DNA of 64,000 bases from Halobacterium rubrum (GCF_021729015.1 NZ_JAJQQZ010000005.1:1-64000); one strand, 5' to 3'. Counted from the stretch's first letter, positions 1 through 9,498 are shown. Made by a program: numbers and translations. Notes: a model not told the origin generated them from the sequence alone.

Positions 1-283
1 AGCCTGGCCACAGCTCGAGGGATACCTCCTCGATGCCCTGCAGTACGTGAACCTCGCTGGCGAGACGCTCCCGGATTGGGCGCGCTTCGTGTACGGCGCG
101 GAACCGACCCTGCTCTACCAGCGTGTCATGGACGCGTTCGTCGCCGATGTCACTGTCGGGCCGTATCTCGGGCCGTCGGCACCGTGGTATCTCGGTGGTG
201 GCACTGCCGCTGTGCTACTTGCCGTGTGGGCATTGCTCCCAGCGCTCGGAGGATACGTTCGATTTCGGAGGGCCGACCTGTGA
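1..283 (+). CDS. ABC-2 type transporter permease, 3' end only
   Basis: The reading frame is open from base 2, so the start lies outside the window. The visible end has one hydrophobic segment and finishes PALGGYVRFRRADL, very like the end of the next gene (PVAAGYVSFRRIDL). The two are therefore likely paralogous permease subunits of an ABC exporter. The stop TGA overlaps the GTG start of the next gene (GTGA), so they are translationally coupled. The substrate cannot be told; the ATPase is probably upstream, outside the window. Confidence 0.7.
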   Translation, partial: AWPQLEGYLLDALQYVNLAGETLPDWARFVYGAEPTLLYQRVMDAFVADVTVGPYLGPSAPWYLGGGTAAVLLAVWALLPALGGYVRFRRADL

Positions 284-1092
284 ATTGGCGAGCTGTCGCA
301 AAAAACGACATCCGCCGCGCGACCAGTCAGCGAGCCATCTGGAGCCTACTGGGCGGATTCGTACTCGGATTCGGTGGACTTGCGGCGTTGCTGCTCTACG
401 TCGGGGAGCCGAACTTCGAGGGGTATGTCGTGTTGGTCAAGGCCGGCGCTGGGTTGCTGGTGCCGCTCGCGGGGATTGTGCTCGGTTACGGAGCGGTCAT
501 CGGGGCGCGGGAGTCCGGGACTGCAGTGCTCTCGCTATCGCTTCCACTGTCTCGCGCTGATATCCTGTTCGGGAAGCTGGTCAGCCGGACCGTACTGCTG
601 GTCACTGCGGTCGTCGTTGCCGCGGTCGGGACGGCGCTCGGAATGCTGGTCACGTATCCGTCGTTCGATAGCCTGCAGTACGCGGGTTTGGTTGCTGGTG
701 TTGCCGGATACGGGGCGGTGTTTCTCTGGCTCTCGGTGGGACTCTCGATGGCGTTGTCGACGGCTCGGCGTGTGATTGCTGCTGCGTTCGGTGCGTACGT
801 CGGGCTCACCCTATTCTGGAATGTGCTGGTGACCCTGACCGTTCAGATCTTGTTCCGGTTTCAGCCCCCACAACAGCCCGAGTCGTGGGCCACGTTCAGC
901 ACGTTTATTGGACCGTTCACGGCCTACAATTACGTCCTCGGAGAAGTGGCTGGAATTGGCGGAGTTCCGCCCGTCGCAGCCACGTCTTCTGCCGGGTTTA
1001 TTTCGCCGGCAGTAGCGGTACTCGGGCTCGCTGGATGGGCTGTTCTCCCGGTCGCTGCGGGGTACGTGTCGTTTCGCCGAATCGACCTGTGA
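280..1092 (+). CDS. ABC-2 family transporter permease
   Basis: A 270-residue membrane protein with about six hydrophobic segments, starting at GTG 280, which overlaps the previous stop. The segment GARESGTAVLSLSLPLSR followed by a FGKLVSR-type sequence is typical of ABC-2 permeases (NosY/YhaP-like), where it follows the second helix. The protein should form the membrane channel of an ABC exporter with the preceding paralogue. The substrate is not deducible. The start was chosen because upstream in-frame sequence is a shadow of the preceding gene. Confidence 0.75.
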   Translation: MNWRAVAKNDIRRATSQRAIWSLLGGFVLGFGGLAALLLYVGEPNFEGYVVLVKAGAGLLVPLAGIVLGYGAVIGARESGTAVLSLSLPLSRADILFGKLVSRTVLLVTAVVVAAVGTALGMLVTYPSFDSLQYAGLVAGVAGYGAVFLWLSVGLSMALSTARRVIAAAFGAYVGLTLFWNVLVTLTVQILFRFQPPQQPESWATFSTFIGPFTAYNYVLGEVAGIGGVPPVAATSSAGFISPAVAVLGLAGWAVLPVAAGYVSFRRIDL

Positions 1093-1171
1093 CTCGCTGT
1101 GGGTCGAGTCAGGCGACGCTCGGTCCGCCCCGCCTCGTAGCTGGTGGGTGACCGAAACGAATATAGGTAAC

Positions 1172-1185
1172 TGAATGTTCATTCA
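1172..1185. promoter_or_regulatory. TetR-type operator candidate
   Basis: TGAATG-TT-CATTCA is an inverted repeat just before ATG 1190 and just after a TATA-like AATATAGG. The same architecture recurs at 4285, 9142 and 10930, and two TetR-family genes lie in this cluster. I infer an operator of the TetR gene encoded in this operon. Confidence 0.55.
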
Positions 1186-1189
1186 ACAC

Positions 1190-1600
1190 ATGAGCGCGAA
1201 CTCTCGAAAACGCCCCTGGCTCGCAGCCATCCTCTCCACGCTCGCTGCTGGCCTTGGCCACCTCTACCTGCGCCGCTGGCGGCGAGCACTCGGCTGGATA
1301 CTGCTCGTCATCGCCGCGACCTACCTCGTCGGCCCCGAGACGCTCACCGCGTACCAGGCCGGTAACGCAAACATCTGGGACATCGCACCAATCCTCACCA
1401 CCACCGCAGGAGCGGCCTTCGACGCATACGTCGTCGCTCGAGTAGAGAACCTCAAACTCAGAACGAAACGAGACAAGACAGACTGGGCGACGTGCCCGAA
1501 CTGCCGGAAAGATATCGATCCGTCACTCGACTTCTGTCAGTGGTGTGCTGCCGACTTCTCGACTCCCGAAGACGACGCGAACGTCGACTCAGGGCAGTGA
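1190..1600 (+). CDS. Zinc-ribbon membrane protein
   Basis: A 136-residue protein with two to three hydrophobic segments (about residues 10-70) and a C-terminal CPNC...CQWC zinc ribbon. The AAGLGHLYLRRWRRALGWIL stretch resembles haloarchaeal small membrane zinc-ribbon proteins of unknown role. ATG 1190 was chosen because it follows a TATA-like box and the operator at 1172. Its stop overlaps the GTG of the following TetR gene, so it is probably co-transcribed with the regulator and the MATE exporter. Confidence 0.7.
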   Translation: MSANSRKRPWLAAILSTLAAGLGHLYLRRWRRALGWILLVIAATYLVGPETLTAYQAGNANIWDIAPILTTTAGAAFDAYVVARVENLKLRTKRDKTDWATCPNCRKDIDPSLDFCQWCAADFSTPEDDANVDSGQ

Positions 1601-2214
1601 CCCGTGACCAACCTACCTCCGCGTCCGTCGACTCGCCTCCGACGAAAGAAGCCCTCGTGCAAGCGACCTACCGGGCGCTCCGCGAACACGGCTACTCGGA
1701 CCTCGCCGTGACCGACATCGCCGCCGAGTTCGAGAAGAGCAAATCACTCATCTACTACCACTACGACTCGAAAGACGACCTCCTGCTGGAGCTACTCACG
1801 TACGCCACCGACCAGCTCTTCGAGAATCTCGATTCAAACACGGGGCAGGGACATCACGACGACCTCCGGTACTTACTCACACTGTTGCTTCCACAGTCGC
1901 TCTCTGCGGGGCGACACGACGCGCAACAGATTCTCTTCGAATTACGGGCGAGGGCTCTCGTCGACGGCGCGTACCGCGTGCAGTTCACCAGATTCGACGA
2001 GCGCCTCTCAAGACGCATCGAGGACGTCGTCGCTGGCGGTATCACGGCTGGCGTCTTCGAGACAGCCGACCCTGCGTGCATCGCTGACCACGTACTGGCA
2101 ACCGCGAATGGAGCGGCTCTCCAGCGACTTACGACCCACCGCGACCAGGGCGTCGAATACGCGCGTCGCGGGCTCGAAGGGTATCTAGCGGCCGAACTCG
2201 GGGTGTCGCTGTGA
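1597..2214 (+). CDS. TetR/AcrR family transcriptional regulator
   Basis: A 205-residue regulator. The N-terminal HTH reads VQATYRALREHGYSDLAVTDIA, followed by FEKSKSLIYYHYDSKDDLL, a classic TetR helix-turn-helix with its YYHY recognition helix. The rest is the ligand-binding and dimer domain. GTG 1597 overlaps the preceding stop and GTG 2211 of the MATE gene overlaps this stop, so the three genes are coupled. The likely role is drug-responsive repression of this operon through the palindromes at 1172 and 4285. A paralogue lies at 8431. Confidence 0.85.
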   Translation: MTRDQPTSASVDSPPTKEALVQATYRALREHGYSDLAVTDIAAEFEKSKSLIYYHYDSKDDLLLELLTYATDQLFENLDSNTGQGHHDDLRYLLTLLLPQSLSAGRHDAQQILFELRARALVDGAYRVQFTRFDERLSRRIEDVVAGGITAGVFETADPACIADHVLATANGAALQRLTTHRDQGVEYARRGLEGYLAAELGVSL

Positions 2215-3671
2215 GCACGCGCGACGTGAACCTCACCGACGGCAACCTCGTGAAGCCGCTCCTCGTTCTATCCCTCCCGATCGTTCTCTCGCAGATGCTT
2301 CAGGTCGGGTACAATCTCGCGGACACGTTCTGGGTCGGGCGCCTCGGACAGGAGGCCGTGACGGCGCTGTCGTACTCGTGGCCGCTGGTCTTCCTGATGA
2401 TTAGTGTCGCCGGCGGCTTCACCGTCGCCGGGACCGTGCTGGTGTCACAACACAAGGGCGCCGGAAACGACGACAAAATAGATTATGCAGCGGCCCAGAC
2501 CGTCGGCTTCGTCGGTCTCGTAGCACTCGTCTTCTCGATTCTCGGCTGGCTGCTGACGCCCCGGCTGGTCACACTCGTCGGCGCGACAATCGGCACGCCG
2601 GAGTACGCACTCGCCGTCGAATACACGCGAACCATCTTCGTCGGTGTCGTGTTCATGTTCGGGTTCTTCGTCTTCCAGGCGCTCCTGCGCGGCTGGGGTG
2701 ACACCCGAACGCCGATGTACGTGATGGCACTCGGCGTCGCATTGAACGTCGTGCTCGACCCGTTCCTCATTCTCGGGTTCGAGAGCAACCTCCTTCTCGA
2801 AGTCCTCGGCCTCGACGGCCTGCAGTCGTGGCTGTACGGTGTCACTGGCTTCGCGGGATTCGGTGTGCAGGGCGCAGCGATTGCGACCGTGGTGTCGAGG
2901 GGCATCGGGGCGATGCTCGGGATGATATGGCTGTTCTCGGGACGCGTCGGCATCCACCTCTCGTTCCGTGACCTCGTGCCGGACCCGGTGATGATTCGGC
3001 GCATCCTGAAAATCGGGGCTCCTGCCAGCGTCGAGCAGTCGACGCGGGCGCTTGGCATCACGGTTCTCACCGCACTGGTGGCGGTTGTCGGTGACCCGGC
3101 CGTCGCGGCCCTCGGTATCGGGAACCGACTCAACTCGCTGGTGTTTCTCCCGGCGCTCGGTCTGGCCAAGGGGACCGAGACTGTCGTGGGGCAAAACCTC
3201 GGGAGCAAGCAGACTGCGCGCGCGAAGCGTGCGGTGACCGTCAGCAGCATGCTCGTCGTGGGAGTGCTGGCGGTGGTGAGTGTGGTTGCCTACGTGTTCG
3301 CCGAGCCGATCACGAGCGTGTTCATCTCCGGCGGGGAGAATGCTGCGGAGGTCGTGTCCCTCGGCGCGGAGTACCTCCGTATCATCGGCCCGACGTTCGC
3401 GTTCCTCGGTGTGTTCCAGGTGGTGCAGAGCGCCTTCCGTGGAAGCGGCAGTACACGGGCTGCCATGGGTTTCTCGATTCTCTCGCTGTGGGTGTTCCGG
3501 CTCCCGATAGCGTACGCGCTGGTGGAGTGGGCTGGAATGGGCGCGGCTGGCGTCTGGTACGGGATTGCGGCGTCGAACGTACTCGCCTTGCTGGCGGCCG
3601 CCGCGTGGTACTACCGCGGGACGTGGGCGTCGGAGGTAATCGAACCCGGGACAGCTACTCCCGCAGATTGA
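2211..3671 (+). CDS. MATE family efflux transporter
   Basis: A 486-residue polytopic protein with about 12 hydrophobic segments. The start PLLVLSLPIVLSQMLQVGYN followed by LADTFWVGRLG is the hallmark N-terminus of MATE (NorM/DinF) exporters, which expel cationic drugs using an ion gradient. The internal repeat typical of the family is visible: GAPASVEQSTRALGITVLTA starts the second half. It lies in an operon with a TetR regulator and is followed by an overlapping ATG (TGATG) of the next gene. Confidence 0.9.
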   Translation: MSTRDVNLTDGNLVKPLLVLSLPIVLSQMLQVGYNLADTFWVGRLGQEAVTALSYSWPLVFLMISVAGGFTVAGTVLVSQHKGAGNDDKIDYAAAQTVGFVGLVALVFSILGWLLTPRLVTLVGATIGTPEYALAVEYTRTIFVGVVFMFGFFVFQALLRGWGDTRTPMYVMALGVALNVVLDPFLILGFESNLLLEVLGLDGLQSWLYGVTGFAGFGVQGAAIATVVSRGIGAMLGMIWLFSGRVGIHLSFRDLVPDPVMIRRILKIGAPASVEQSTRALGITVLTALVAVVGDPAVAALGIGNRLNSLVFLPALGLAKGTETVVGQNLGSKQTARAKRAVTVSSMLVVGVLAVVSVVAYVFAEPITSVFISGGENAAEVVSLGAEYLRIIGPTFAFLGVFQVVQSAFRGSGSTRAAMGFSILSLWVFRLPIAYALVEWAGMGAAGVWYGIAASNVLALLAAAAWYYRGTWASEVIEPGTATPAD

Positions 3672-4279
3672 TGTCCGAAGCACACTCTGTCGACGTCGAG
3701 CGGTTGCGGTCGGAGGTCAGCGAGTCCGTTCAATCGGTGCTGGCGACAAAGCCGGACGGAAAACTCAGCGAGGACGCCAGCGCGTTTGTCGAGGAGCGAG
3801 CCCCAGGACGGGCTGCCTTGTTCACCGCTGCTGTCGGTAACCGGTACGGTGCGGTTGCGCCGGTGCGGGCGGCCACAGTCGTGGAGTTGCATCGATTACG
3901 TGCCGTCTGCCACGGCGAAGCACAGCGTGTGCTGGTGGGGGACGGCTTGCGGTCCGTTGCCGATTGGGTACTGCTGGACGGGCCGTGGCCGTCGGAGCGT
4001 CGATTGCTGGCCGTCAGAGAGTTGGCGAACGCGAGCGCGTGCTTGAATGCCAGTCTGACCGAATCGGCGGCGGTGTGTATCGACGCGTGGTTGGCTGCGG
4101 ACGCAGCGAGGCTGGCGGATGCGTTGTTCCCGCTTTCGGACGACGTTGCAGTATCAGTGCGGGAGGTTGGGCGTGAAGTTCGATGGCAGGAGGAGTGGTG
4201 TGTTCCGGGTGTGCTGGAGGATGTGCCACAGGGTGTCGGGGAAGCTCTGCGGGCGGTTTCCGGCACTGAATGCCGCTAG
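3671..4279 (+). CDS. Haloarchaeal protein of unknown function
   Basis: A 202-residue soluble, alanine-rich, largely helical protein. ATG 3671 overlaps the MATE stop. Helical stretches such as RAATVVELHRLRAVCHGEAQ slightly resemble the helical fold of polyprenyl-synthase-like haloarchaeal proteins, but no DDxxD motif is visible, so I give no function. It is the last gene of the operon and is followed by the operator at 4285. Confidence 0.55.
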   Translation: MSEAHSVDVERLRSEVSESVQSVLATKPDGKLSEDASAFVEERAPGRAALFTAAVGNRYGAVAPVRAATVVELHRLRAVCHGEAQRVLVGDGLRSVADWVLLDGPWPSERRLLAVRELANASACLNASLTESAAVCIDAWLAADAARLADALFPLSDDVAVSVREVGREVRWQEEWCVPGVLEDVPQGVGEALRAVSGTECR

Positions 4280-4284
4280 TTTAC

Positions 4285-4298
4285 TGAACGTTCGTTCA
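4285..4298. promoter_or_regulatory. TetR-type operator candidate before the RND exporter
   Basis: TGAACG-TT-CGTTCA, a near-perfect palindrome, sits just upstream of a TATA-like GTTTTTATG (about 4306) and the RND exporter gene at 4392. It matches the motifs at 1172, 9142 and 10930, which suggests a shared TetR regulator. Confidence 0.6.
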
Positions 4299-4391
4299 AA
4301 TTCGACGTTTTTATGTACCGCTCAGACAGACGTTCGACTGGAGAACGACTGTCAGTATGAGACTACAAACACAGAATCCGGGGGTGGCGGA

Positions 4392-7300
4392 ATGAGTTGG
4401 ATAGACAAGCTCAGTACTGCCATCACCGAACACAGCCGCGCCGCAATCGCTGTCATGCTCGTGCTCACGGTTGTTGCCGGAGCAGGAGCAGGTATGGTCG
4501 ACCAGTCGTCCTCGCTCGACCAGTTCCAGGGCGAGACAACTGAGTCACAGAAACTCGACTACATCAACGAGAACTTCCAAACGGGCAACCAGAACACCAC
4601 GTCGGCACAACTCATCCTCCGTGGCGACAACGTCCTCTCGAAGGACGCGCTACTCGCCCAACTACGGACAGAGCAAGCATTCCTGCAAAACGATACCATC
4701 GACAGCACGCTGGCCGATGAACAGCCAGTGTACGGCGTGGCGAACGTCGTCGCTGTCGGCGCGATTCAGCAGGAACAAGCGAAGCGAGTCCGAGCGACCG
4801 CGGCCGAGTTACAGCAACTGAACGCCACGGTCCAACAGGAGAAAGCCGCGCTCGAGGAGCTCGGTGCGGAACTCGACGCGCGAAGCCAGACGCTCAACGA
4901 GACCGCAGCGGCGCTCCGTGGCGCGCTCGACACACTGCGCGAGAACCCGGATGTCAATGTCCGAACGCAGTTCGAGCAAGTAGCCAGTGAGACGAGCGTC
5001 GAGTTCACCGACGAAGACTACGCGACGTTCCAGGCTGCCACTGACCAACTCCGGAACGCGGAGTCTCAACAGGAAGCCACGGAGGCGTACCAGCTCGGCA
5101 CGCAGGGCGTCCTCGCGGACCAGTTCCAGCGCCTGAGCGAGCGGGCACAGGCGCTCGAAGAGCGCCAGGCCGCCCTCGAGGAACAGGCAGCGAAACTCGA
5201 GGAGATGGCCGCAACTCTTCAAGACCAGCGCGCTGCGCTCCAGAACGCGTCCAGCGCGTCGCTAGACGAACAGATGACGCAACTCGAGTCGATGAACGCG
5301 AGCCAAATCGACTCGGTTATCGAGGCCGCGCTCAGCGGCGACGGACAGTCCTCGGGCGCACTCGCGTTCATGCCGACGTACTACGAACCCGGCGACACCG
5401 CCACGAACGCCACGATGTTGCTGGTCACACAGCAGTCTGGCAGTGGCGGGGCCGGCGCAGCTTCTGACGCGCTCGTCGACGCTCAACTGGCGATGCAGGA
5501 TCTCGCCAAGCAGACCATCGAGAGCACAGAGGTCCTCGTGTTCGGGACCGGTATCATTAGCGAGGAAATCAACTCCTCGATGACCGACAGCCTGCTCATC
5601 GTCGGGCCGCTGGCGATCCTGTTCGTGTTCCTCGCGCTCGCCATCGCCTACCGCGACGTCATCGACATCCTGCTGGGGCTGTCCGGCATCGGTGTCGTCC
5701 TCGTGTGGACGTTCGGCTTCATGGGCTGGGCGGGCATCTCGTTCAATCAGCTCTTCATCGCGGTGCCAGTGCTGTTGATCGGGCTGTCTATCGACTACGC
5801 GATCCACATCTTCATGCGGCACCGCGAGGAGCGGCACAACGACGACACCCCGAGTACTGCGGCTGGCGCGATGAAGGTCGCGCTCACGGGCGTCGGCGTG
5901 GCGCTCGTCTGGGTGACCGCCACCACCGTCATCGGGTTCCTCTCGAACCTTTCGAGCCCGGTGCCGCCGATTCAGGAGTTCGGCGTCGTCAGTGCAGTTG
6001 GCATCTCAGCGGCGCTGCTCGTCTTCGGCGTCCTGATTCCCGCCCTCAAGCTAGAGGTCGATTCGTTCCTCGAGGGTCGGGGCTGGGACCGCAAGAAGCG
6101 CGCGTTCGGTACCGGCGGCGGCCGGTTTAGCAAGGTGCTGGCCGTCGGGTCCACGGCCGCGCGGAAGGCACCGTTCGTCGTGCTTGCCCTCGCAATCGTC
6201 GTCAGTGGTGCGGCGGCGTTCGGCGGCGCGCAGGTCGACACGTCGTTCAATCAGGAGGACTTCCTCGCGGAAGACCCCGCTGACTGGCAGAAAGACCTCC
6301 CCGAGCCGTTCGCACCTGGGGAGTACACGGCAAAGAGTAACCTCGAGTACGTCAACGAGAACTTCCTCCGTCAGGACTCCCAGGCCCAGATTCTGGTTGA
6401 AGGCGACTTGACGGAACCGGGGGCGCTGGCAGCTATCGACACGGCGGTGGAGACGGCGGCTTCGAGCCCCGTCACGCAGAAACTCTCGAACGGCGACGCG
6501 AACATCCGCAGCCCGCTCTCGCTGATTCAGCAGGTCGCAGCGAGCGACGACGGGTTCGCTGAGACGGTCGCGGCCGCTGACACTGACGGCGACGGCGTTC
6601 CCGACGAGAACCTCGATACCGTGTTCGAGGAGCTGTTCGCAGTCGCCCCACAGCAGTCCGCTGGCATCATCGAGCAGACAGACAGCGGCGAGTACAGCGC
6701 CGCCCGGCTCGTCGTCTCCACCAGCGGCGCGGCGTCGGGTGGTGAGGTCACCAGCGAGATGCGTGCCGTCGCAGACGACATCGAGGCCGGGAGCAGCCTG
6801 ACGGCGACCGCGACCGGGCAGACGATTCTGTTCAAAATCGTGCAGGACCAGCTGCTGAACACGGTCATCGAGAGCCTGCTCATCACGCTCGCCGCGGTGT
6901 TCACGTTCCTGATGCTCACGTACCGTATCACTGAGGGGAGCGCGACGCTGGGCGCAGTGACGCTGCTGCCGGTCGTGTTCAGTGTCTCCTGGATTCTCGG
7001 AACGATGTACCTCCTGGACATCCCGTTCAACATCCTGACGGGGATGATTACGAGCCTGACTGTCGGGCTCGGGGTGGCCTACAGCATCCACCTCAGCGAA
7101 CGGTACAACCAGGAGCTCGAACGCACCAACTCAGTGTGGACGGCGATGAACCGCGCCGTGACTGGCACCGGTGGCGCGCTACTGGGGTCGGCAGCGACGA
7201 CGGTCGGCGGGTTCGGCGTGCTGGCGTTCGCCATCCTGCCGCCGCTCCAGCAGTTCGGCATCATCACGGGGCTGACCATCATCTACGCGTTCCTCGCGAG

Positions 7301-7409
7301 CGTGCTGGTGTTACCAAGCCTCCTCGTCGTCTGGACGAAGTACTTCGGGCCGGACGTCGACGAATCGGCGACGAGCGTCAGCGCGGCGACGCCCGCTCCG
7401 GAGGACTGA
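4392..7409 (+). CDS. RND/MMPL-type exporter
   Basis: A 1005-residue RND-superfamily protein of the archaeal HAE3/MmpL type, with the typical two halves. TM1 is at about residues 17-35. It is followed by a large outer loop with an unusually long heptad-rich coiled coil (about residues 130-310, e.g. QEKAALEELGAELDARSQTL), then a five-helix membrane bundle containing GLSIDYAIHIFMRHREER. The second half repeats this (GLGVAYSIHLSERY). Known relatives export hydrophobic compounds or lipids with proton energy. Four bases separate it from the TrmB gene downstream. ATG 4392 gives TM1 the usual position. Confidence 0.85.
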   Translation: MSWIDKLSTAITEHSRAAIAVMLVLTVVAGAGAGMVDQSSSLDQFQGETTESQKLDYINENFQTGNQNTTSAQLILRGDNVLSKDALLAQLRTEQAFLQNDTIDSTLADEQPVYGVANVVAVGAIQQEQAKRVRATAAELQQLNATVQQEKAALEELGAELDARSQTLNETAAALRGALDTLRENPDVNVRTQFEQVASETSVEFTDEDYATFQAATDQLRNAESQQEATEAYQLGTQGVLADQFQRLSERAQALEERQAALEEQAAKLEEMAATLQDQRAALQNASSASLDEQMTQLESMNASQIDSVIEAALSGDGQSSGALAFMPTYYEPGDTATNATMLLVTQQSGSGGAGAASDALVDAQLAMQDLAKQTIESTEVLVFGTGIISEEINSSMTDSLLIVGPLAILFVFLALAIAYRDVIDILLGLSGIGVVLVWTFGFMGWAGISFNQLFIAVPVLLIGLSIDYAIHIFMRHREERHNDDTPSTAAGAMKVALTGVGVALVWVTATTVIGFLSNLSSPVPPIQEFGVVSAVGISAALLVFGVLIPALKLEVDSFLEGRGWDRKKRAFGTGGGRFSKVLAVGSTAARKAPFVVLALAIVVSGAAAFGGAQVDTSFNQEDFLAEDPADWQKDLPEPFAPGEYTAKSNLEYVNENFLRQDSQAQILVEGDLTEPGALAAIDTAVETAASSPVTQKLSNGDANIRSPLSLIQQVAASDDGFAETVAAADTDGDGVPDENLDTVFEELFAVAPQQSAGIIEQTDSGEYSAARLVVSTSGAASGGEVTSEMRAVADDIEAGSSLTATATGQTILFKIVQDQLLNTVIESLLITLAAVFTFLMLTYRITEGSATLGAVTLLPVVFSVSWILGTMYLLDIPFNILTGMITSLTVGLGVAYSIHLSERYNQELERTNSVWTAMNRAVTGTGGALLGSAATTVGGFGVLAFAILPPLQQFGIITGLTIIYAFLASVLVLPSLLVVWTKYFGPDVDESATSVSAATPAPED

Positions 7410-7412
7410 CTG

Positions 7413-8189
7413 ATGGACGAATCTGACGCGATAGACGCGATGGAGGAACTGGGCCTCACGAGGTACGAGGCACAGGTGTTCATCGCGCTCCAGCAGTTGG
7501 GTATCGCGTCTGCGAGCGAGATCGGACAGGCTACCGAAGTCCCCCGGTCACAGGTGTACGGCACCGCGGAGTCCCTCGAAGAACGCGGACTCCTCGACGT
7601 CCAGCAGTCGAACCCGATTCGATACCGTCCCGTCGGGCTGGACGAGGCCCAGCAGACGCTCCGGAACCAGTACGAGACGGCCGAGCGAGACGCGTTCGAC
7701 TATCTCGAATCGGTCCGACAGCAGCAACCACACAGCGCCGAACAGCAAGAAGATATCTGGACCGTCCGCGGCTCGGACCACATCGACAAGCGCGTGCAGC
7801 AACTGGCCACTGACGCGACTGAGCACGTCGTCTACGGCTGTGGCGAGGCTCTGCTGGATGAGCAGACGGCCGAGACGCTGGTCGGCCGTGCGGACCAGGG
7901 CGTCGACGTGACCGTCATGAGCCGGGACGAAACGGTTCGCTCACGGTTCACGGACACCGGCGTTGGCACACTCGCGTTTCCCAGTGAGGTCGACTCGCCT
8001 CGGAATCAGGCGGGCCGCGTCCTTTCGGCGGATGGTGACACGATTCTACTGAGTGTGCTCGGTGCTTCAGTTACGCCTTCCGTGCCCGAGGAGACGGCCA
8101 TCTGGAGCAGTGGGACCGGGTTCGCGGTGACCTTTACGCTGCTCTTGTCGAGCTGGTTCGAGATGCATCTGGGCCGGGCAGTATTATAA
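7413..8189 (+). CDS. TrmB family transcriptional regulator
   Basis: A 258-residue protein with an N-terminal winged helix (LTRYEAQVFIALQQLG ... VPRSQVYGTAESLEERGLL), the signature of archaeal TrmB regulators. The C-terminal region contains a phospholipase-D-like or ligand-sensing fold (about residues 105-230). It directly follows the RND exporter and may regulate it or respond to its substrate. The ligand is unknown. Confidence 0.8.
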   Translation: MDESDAIDAMEELGLTRYEAQVFIALQQLGIASASEIGQATEVPRSQVYGTAESLEERGLLDVQQSNPIRYRPVGLDEAQQTLRNQYETAERDAFDYLESVRQQQPHSAEQQEDIWTVRGSDHIDKRVQQLATDATEHVVYGCGEALLDEQTAETLVGRADQGVDVTVMSRDETVRSRFTDTGVGTLAFPSEVDSPRNQAGRVLSADGDTILLSVLGASVTPSVPEETAIWSSGTGFAVTFTLLLSSWFEMHLGRAVL

Positions 8190-8339
8190 ATTGCTGCCCG
8201 CCCCCGCTCGTGTGAGGTGGGCTGGATCGTGGAGCAATTAGCAGGCACTTTGATCCGAGCGGGGACGACGAAGCTGGGGAGGGCCAGCCAGCGGTCCCAC
8301 CGGGGAGTGGTGAGACGGTGGCAACCCCAGCAGTACTGA

Positions 8340-8428
8340 CTAAACGTACAGTTAACTTAATCGTGTCGGTCACGATCGGCGACACGCCCGACCGGGCAAC
8401 CTTTTACTCCTACTAGACGTACATTCAG
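8340..8428 (+). promoter_or_regulatory. Promoter with two degenerate TetR-type operators
   Basis: CTAAACGTACAG (8340-8351) and CTAGACGTACATTCAG (8413-8428) are degenerate forms of CTGAACGTTCAG. The second sits between a TATA-like CCTTTTACTCC and ATG 8431, where a bound repressor would block a leaderless transcript. Autoregulation of the TetR gene at 8431 is inferred. Confidence 0.45.
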
Positions 8429-8430
8429 CC

Positions 8431-9033
8431 ATGAGTGAAGCCGATACAGAGGGCGAGGACCTCGACACCGAGGACCTCATCATGCAGGCGACCTACCGGG
8501 CGCTATGCGAACACGGCTATCCGGCCACGAGCATCTCCAAAATCGCCGACGAGTTCGAGAAGAGCAAAGCCCTCCTCTACCACCACTACGACGACAAAGA
8601 AGACCTCCTCGCACACTTTCTCACCTACCTCATCGACCAGTTCGAGACCGAACTCGAGCAGAATCTACCGGCCGACCACCGGCAACGGCTCGAGGCCATC
8701 ATCGAGCAAGCGCTTCCCGAGCCAGGTGAAGCCGAACAGTTCCAGTTTCGCCGGGCACTTCTCGAAATGCGGTCGCAAGCCCCCTACCACGAGACCTACC
8801 ACGACCAGTTCGTCCACTCCGACGAGCTGGTTCTACGGGAGTTACGCGAAACCATCGAAGCGGGCATCGAAGCTGGGGAGTTCCGTGACGTTGACCCCGC
8901 AGAGACGGCGCAGTTCCTCTACACGCTCATCTACGGTGCACTGGAACGTGACGTCACCCTCGGGGAGGAGTCAGTTATCACGTTGACGCGAGAGCAGGTT
9001 CACGCCTACATCGCTGAGAACATCTACGAATAG
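8431..9033 (+). CDS. TetR/AcrR family transcriptional regulator
   Basis: A 200-residue TetR regulator with the HTH MQATYRALCEHGYPATSISK and recognition segment EKSKALLYHHYDDKEDLL. It is closely related to the regulator at 1597 in the DNA-binding helix, so both may recognise similar palindromes. ATG 8431 lies about 27 bases after a TATA-like box, consistent with a leaderless mRNA. The C-terminal ligand domain differs from the paralogue. Confidence 0.85.
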   Translation: MSEADTEGEDLDTEDLIMQATYRALCEHGYPATSISKIADEFEKSKALLYHHYDDKEDLLAHFLTYLIDQFETELEQNLPADHRQRLEAIIEQALPEPGEAEQFQFRRALLEMRSQAPYHETYHDQFVHSDELVLRELRETIEAGIEAGEFRDVDPAETAQFLYTLIYGALERDVTLGEESVITLTREQVHAYIAENIYE

Positions 9034-9136
9034 ACGACGCAACGTCATCGGTTTGTCTGTGGAGACAGTTCACGAGCGAGCAGTGGCTGGCTTCTGTCGT
9101 TGCTTCGTTCAGGTAGGTGAGAAGCGAAGTACCTTT

Positions 9137-9158
9137 GTTAACCGAACGTTCAGTTAAC
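9137..9158. promoter_or_regulatory. TetR-type operator candidate
   Basis: GTTAAC-CGAACGTTCA-GTTAAC abuts ATG 9159. The centre CGAACGTTCA matches the palindromes at 4285 and 10930, and two flanking GTTAAC palindromes add further symmetry. Confidence 0.55.
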
Positions 9159-9371
9159 ATGTTCATGGATTCCACGACGACACGACGATACCTCGGGCTC
9201 GGTGTACTCAGCGCCATCGCTTCGCTATTCGTGCTCCCGATCTCCGGGTTGGTCTCAATGTACAGCGCGTACAGACTCCACGATGAGGTCTCCCGACTGT
9301 ACAGTTACCTCATCGGCGGCGTCGGCGCGTTCTCAGTCGCCCTCTGGGCTGTATACCTACTGACACTCTGA
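9159..9371 (+). CDS. Small two-helix membrane protein
   Basis: A 70-residue protein with hydrophobic segments at about residues 11-32 and 48-69. ATG 9159 directly follows the palindromic operator, so the message is probably leaderless. It has no recognisable family. Its position in the TetR-operator cluster suggests co-regulation with the exporters. Confidence 0.55.
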   Translation: MFMDSTTTRRYLGLGVLSAIASLFVLPISGLVSMYSAYRLHDEVSRLYSYLIGGVGAFSVALWAVYLLTL

Positions 9372-9498
9372 CGCCAAACGATTGCGAGTTTGCAGATTCG
9401 ACTAGACAACACAGTACAGTGAGAATCAGTTGGTTAGATCTGCTGGGGTACTGAACGGTCGTCGAGGACTGCCGTCAAACGTCAATAGACGTAGACGA

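Noticed and set aside
2445-3683. Long minus-strand open frame over the MATE gene
   Set aside because: It is an antisense shadow produced by high GC codon bias. The plus-strand MATE protein has clear motifs and the minus-strand protein has none.
6051-7091. Minus-strand frame of 346 codons over the RND exporter
   Set aside because: Shadow frame rich in Arg/Glu without domains; it overlaps the conserved RND membrane helices completely.
8386-8397. GCCC-GACC-GGGC hairpin as another member of the CUGACCA loop family
   Set aside because: The loop has only GACC, it lies in the chromosomal-looking region and is not in a leader with a target site.
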